From an uncultured Catenibacterium sp. (GTDB taxonomy: Bacteria; Bacillota_I; Bacilli_A; Erysipelotrichales; Coprobacillaceae): 8,351 bases of DNA. Shown piece after piece: positions 5,911-8,351 of this stretch (within the stretch, counting starts at the first letter, position 1; every line of letters starts with the position of its first letter). The notes below the pieces were generated by a model that was not told the DNA's origin, ran no database searches, and was given only the letters and a program-made list of their open reading frames with translations. A program made the position numbers and the translations under genes. The stretch is taken from assembly GCA_900764725.1 (NCBI GenBank), contig CAAFPB010000222.1, forward strand, positions 1 to 8,351. Reading direction: 5' to 3'.

Positions 5911-7319
5911 CTGGTTGGTTCATAACATCTTATTTCCACTTTTATGCCTTTTTCTGTATTTTCAATACAATAAGGAAACTGATGCTGTTCTAAAATCATT
6001 TTTGTAATATATAATCCCAAGCCGCTTCCACCAGTTCTTTTATTTCTGGATTTATCAATACGATAAAATGCATCACATAATTTTGGAATTTCTTTCTCAT
6101 CAATAGATTCCGTTTCATTTTCAATCCAAAAAATTATTTCTTCACCTCTTTTATACACTCCAACCCATATATTTCCATCCTCATTCGTATATTTAATTGC
6201 ATTTCCTACCACATTACTTATGACCTTCGTGAAAAGAGCTTCATCTGCCCGTATCCAAGTTGATTCTTCTATTCGTATATGAAACTGTAATCCCCTATCA
6301 ATAGCCATATCTTCCTGTTCCTTAATCACATTCTCAACAAGTTGGTGAAGTGGTATATCTATCAATTTCAACTCAAATCCCGATGTTCTAATTTTTGAAA
6401 CATACAGAATTTCCTGCACCATATTCTCCATGGAATTAGCTACTTCAAAAGAACGTTTTAAATATCTATCTCGGTCTTTATATCCCCCTACTTCTAATAA
6501 CATTCCCTGAATTTGTCCTTTTAGAATTGTAATCGGAGTTTTTAATTCATGCGAAACAGCTGAAAAAAAAGCCATTTGTTGTTGTTCCAGTTGCTGCTCA
6601 AGTTTGATGCTTTTCTCTAAATCAGTATTTTTTTCTTTCAATTCATCCAAAGCACTCTCTAATTTTTCCGAAAGTTCGTTCAGATTTTCTCCCAAAATTC
6701 CAATCTCGTCCCTCCGGTCTTCTGTATATCGAACTCGAAAATCAAGATTTGCCATTTTTTTTGAAACTTCACTCACCTTTAAAATTGAACGCGTAATATA
6801 TTTTGTGTATAAAGCAGCAATAGCTAATGCTGCCAAAAAAGTAATAGCCCCCAACATAGGTAAAATTCTTTTTAATGATTCCAGTCCAATATTTACTTTC
6901 TCCTTGTTTCCAAACACTTGAATCCAATATGTTTTTCCATTCGTTAACTTACAGGAATAAGATTCCGTTATCCCACTGCCTAACAGAATATCTTCTACAT
7001 CTGTTCCAGGAGCCAGTGAATATTCCATATCTCCATATATACCAAGTACCTTTTCGTCACTATCTTTTAAGACAATAGAAATCCCATGCTCCAATGCAAA
7101 CATTTTTAATATTCCATCTATTTCCTGCACTGAAGTATTCGATAATTGAAGTACCATTTTTTCCGTCTGATTACTCAAACTTCTATCCAACTCTAAAAAA
7201 TAGCTCCGTGACATCCCCAATGCAACCATTCCATAAATCGCACTACCAACAGTAATCAATAAGCATACTGTAATTATAAATATTTTTGTAGACAAATGTT
7301 CTCTAATTAGCTTTATCAA
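5898..7319 (-). CDS. Membrane sensor histidine kinase (VanS/VncS-like)
   Basis: A 473-residue class I kinase. TM1 is at about 12-35, an extracytoplasmic sensor of about 115 residues follows, then TM2 (153-172), HAMP (about 172-225) and a coiled-coil linker rich in Glu/Leu/Gln. HisKA comes next, with the phospho-accepting His257 in FFSAVSHELKTP, then an ATPase domain with N-box NVVGNAIKYT (369-378), F-box DAFYRIDKSRNK and G2 loop GGSGLGL (430-436). The G1 region reads IENETESI, lacking the usual glycine; VanS-type kinases vary here, so activity is still expected. The start is TTG at 7319. It overlaps the regulator gene by 17 bases, has a G-rich GGGGTGGGG site about 7 bases upstream, and is the only start that keeps TM1. 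It should autophosphorylate on an envelope signal and pass the phosphate to Asp52 of the neighbouring regulator. Its signal is unknown; a substrate or state of the adjacent transporter is a reasonable guess. Confidence 0.93.
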   Translation of the reverse strand: MIKLIREHLSTKIFIITVCLLITVGSAIYGMVALGMSRSYFLELDRSLSNQTEKMVLQLSNTSVQEIDGILKMFALEHGISIVLKDSDEKVLGIYGDMEYSLAPGTDVEDILLGSGITESYSCKLTNGKTYWIQVFGNKEKVNIGLESLKRILPMLGAITFLAALAIAALYTKYITRSILKVSEVSKKMANLDFRVRYTEDRRDEIGILGENLNELSEKLESALDELKEKNTDLEKSIKLEQQLEQQQMAFFSAVSHELKTPITILKGQIQGMLLEVGGYKDRDRYLKRSFEVANSMENMVQEILYVSKIRTSGFELKLIDIPLHQLVENVIKEQEDMAIDRGLQFHIRIEESTWIRADEALFTKVISNVVGNAIKYTNEDGNIWVGVYKRGEEIIFWIENETESIDEKEIPKLCDAFYRIDKSRNKRTGGSGLGLYITKMILEQHQFPYCIENTEKGIKVEIRCYEPTRRLL

Positions 7320-7980
7320 TTCGATACCCCACCCCTCTTACCGTTTTTATATAATCCCCTGCTTTTCCCAATTTTCTCCGCAAATTTTTGATATGATTGT
7401 CAACTGCACGTTCTTCACCTTCAAATTCATATTTCCATAGACGATTTAAAAAGCTCTCTCTTGTTATCACGCATCCCTGATTTTCAATCAATTCTTTCAA
7501 AATTTCATATTCTTTCTGTGTCAAATCAATTAACTTTTTCCCTATTTTCACTTGATAATTTCCTACAATCAATATTATCTCTCTGTATTTTAACTCGTGA
7601 TCTTTTGTTATATCTACTCCTTCATATCTACGCAGAACAGCTTCTATTTTTTTTATCATAATTGGAAGAGAAATCGGCTTGGGGATATAGTCATCTATTT
7701 GCATTTCAAATCCCTTTATCTGGTCTTCTTCTCTTCCCAATGCACTTATCATAATGATTGGTACTTCCGATTCTTTTCGTATTAGTTCACAAACTGCATA
7801 CCCATCCATTTTAGGAAGTAAAATATCGAGCAGTATCAAGTCAATTTGTTCTTTCAGAAAAACCGCAATACCATCTATTCCATCAGATGCCGTAATCACT
7901 TCATACCCTTGATCCTCTAAAAAAAACTGTATCAGCTCTTGAATATCCAAATCATCTTCTATAATTAAAATTTTTTTCAT
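7303..7980 (-). CDS. OmpR/PhoB-family response regulator (VanR/VncR-like)
   Basis: A 225-residue two-domain regulator. The receiver (about 1-118) has the acidic pair Asp9-Asp10, phospho-acceptor Asp52 in LLDILLP, switch Ser79, Tyr98 and the conserved Lys101-Pro pair. The winged helix (about 130-223) shows LTQKEYEILKELIENQG (154-170), recognition helix RAVDNHIKNLRRKL (192-205) and the wing VRGVGYRI (215-222). All phosphorylation residues are present, unlike in the receiver-less regulator encoded at the far end of the transporter operon. The ATG at 7980 has GAGG 9 bases upstream. The gene overlaps the kinase gene, so the two are made together. It most likely activates the transporter promoter and its own; similar TACA repeats, spaced 11 bases, lie upstream of both. 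The sequence resembles VanR/VncR-type regulators rather than NarL or LytR types. Target genes are inferred. Confidence 0.95.
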   Translation of the reverse strand: MKKILIIEDDLDIQELIQFFLEDQGYEVITASDGIDGIAVFLKEQIDLILLDILLPKMDGYAVCELIRKESEVPIIMISALGREEDQIKGFEMQIDDYIPKPISLPIMIKKIEAVLRRYEGVDITKDHELKYREIILIVGNYQVKIGKKLIDLTQKEYEILKELIENQGCVITRESFLNRLWKYEFEGEERAVDNHIKNLRRKLGKAGDYIKTVRGVGYRIDKAN

Positions 7981-8011
7981 TCTTAGCTACCTCTTATTTT
8001 CCGTTTTTTTT

Positions 8012-8043
8012 ATTTTATCAGTTTTTCTTGTAGTTTTTGTGTA
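8012..8043 (-). promoter_or_regulatory. Candidate promoter and regulator box of the two-component operon
   Basis: On the minus strand TGATAAAAT gives an extended -10 (hexamer 8017-8012) with no good -35. In the -35 place lies TACA-N7-TACA (8043-8029), a direct repeat with an 11-base period that ends 11 bases before the -10. This is the geometry of PhoB-type activated promoters and suggests autoregulation. The low-complexity A-rich context limits confidence. Confidence 0.4.
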
Positions 8044-8133
8044 TTTCGTTTTTTTAGTATCAACTTTTTTCAAATTACTATCTTAAACAAACACTTACTT
8101 TTACATTATCATTTTAAATGTTGAAAGAGGTAG

Positions 8134-8158
8134 CAGAAAATGCTTTTCGCACCTTCTG
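8134..8158 (-). promoter_or_regulatory. RNA hairpin upstream of the response-regulator gene
   Basis: On the minus strand CAGAAGGTGC and GCATTTTCTG form a 10-bp stem (two G-U pairs) closed by a GAAAA loop. The G-U pairs are mismatches on the plus strand, so the structure favours minus-strand RNA. No clear T tract follows (CTACCTCTTTC), so it is not a standard terminator. It may end an upstream gene or form part of a leader. Confidence 0.5.
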
Positions 8159-8351
8159 TCGCTTTTCACTTATGCTTCATTTATTGCCTTTTTTCTTTGC
8201 TAATCCATATCTATTTCTGGCTTCCTTGCTTCCTGTCTGTTCCAACATTTCCTTTTTCTTTGTTTTTTAGCGTATTTCTGTATGGAATTAAAATTGCTTC
8301 CATATGCCTATAATACTTGAGCGAACTCGATTGCGGTTACTGTCTCCCCAA

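Larger units (their letters stand above)
7981..8351. other. Gene-poor stretch at the right edge
   Basis: No gene could be supported in these 371 bases. They hold the candidate promoter and hairpin listed separately, and a 7-bp inverted repeat TATGGAA/TTCCATA (8281-8287 with 8298-8304, 10-base loop, no T tract on either strand). There are also two short minus-strand frames without good ribosome-binding sites: 30 codons at 8303-8211 and 23 at 8248-8177. A frame entering from the right edge reads GETVTAIEFAQVL and stops at 8308; it may be the last residues of an upstream gene. The protein-like scraps suggest decayed coding DNA from a neighbouring element. Confidence 0.4.

Noticed and set aside
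5223..7980. Bacitracin-type BceRS-BceAB module
   Set aside because: BceB is one permease of about 10 membrane helices and BceS lacks a large external sensor; here there are two 4-helix permeases and a kinase with an external domain of about 115 residues.
8281..8304. 7-bp inverted repeat TATGGAA/TTCCATA as a terminator
   Set aside because: The stem is A/T-rich and no T tract follows on either strand; at most a protein-binding site.

Overview
The window reads as AT-rich Firmicutes DNA, most likely a gut Clostridia/Lachnospiraceae-type genome or an integrated element in one. This is inferred from the clear Shine-Dalgarno sites, the lipobox lipoprotein, the VanRS-style two-component pair, the MacB/Vex-type ABC transporter and an intrinsic terminator. 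No taxonomic search was possible. Every supported gene lies on the minus strand, so transcription runs from right to left.

Right part (about 8351 to 5870): a gene-free stretch of about 370 bases holds a stable hairpin, short peptide-coding scraps and a candidate promoter. It is followed by an OmpR-family response regulator and a TTG-started sensor histidine kinase that overlap by 17 bases. The kinase gene ends inside a perfect 13-bp intrinsic terminator.

Middle part (about 5870 to 1400): a new promoter with an 11-bp-period direct repeat drives a lipoprotein, two paralogous 4-TM FtsX/MacB-type permeases and one ATPase. The first two of these genes share an ATGA overlap, and the permeases are 1 base apart. 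A small winged-helix regulator that lacks a receiver domain follows. The simplest reading is a signal-sensing export or stress module in which the response regulator controls both its own operon and the transporter operon. A matching TACA-N7-TACA motif lies upstream of both. The substrate cannot be read from the sequence. The ATPase resembles pneumococcal Vex2 as I remember it, and the combination of two permeases, one ATPase and a VncRS-like pair also recalls Vex.

Left part (about 1400 to 1): a ParE/RelE-type toxin-antitoxin pair with its own promoter and terminator, then the start of an unrecognised gene that runs off the left edge. This part looks more GC-rich than the transporter region and resembles accessory or mobile-element DNA, so the whole window may be cargo of an integrative element. 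No integrase, relaxase, insertion sequence, CRISPR array, tRNA or rRNA is visible.
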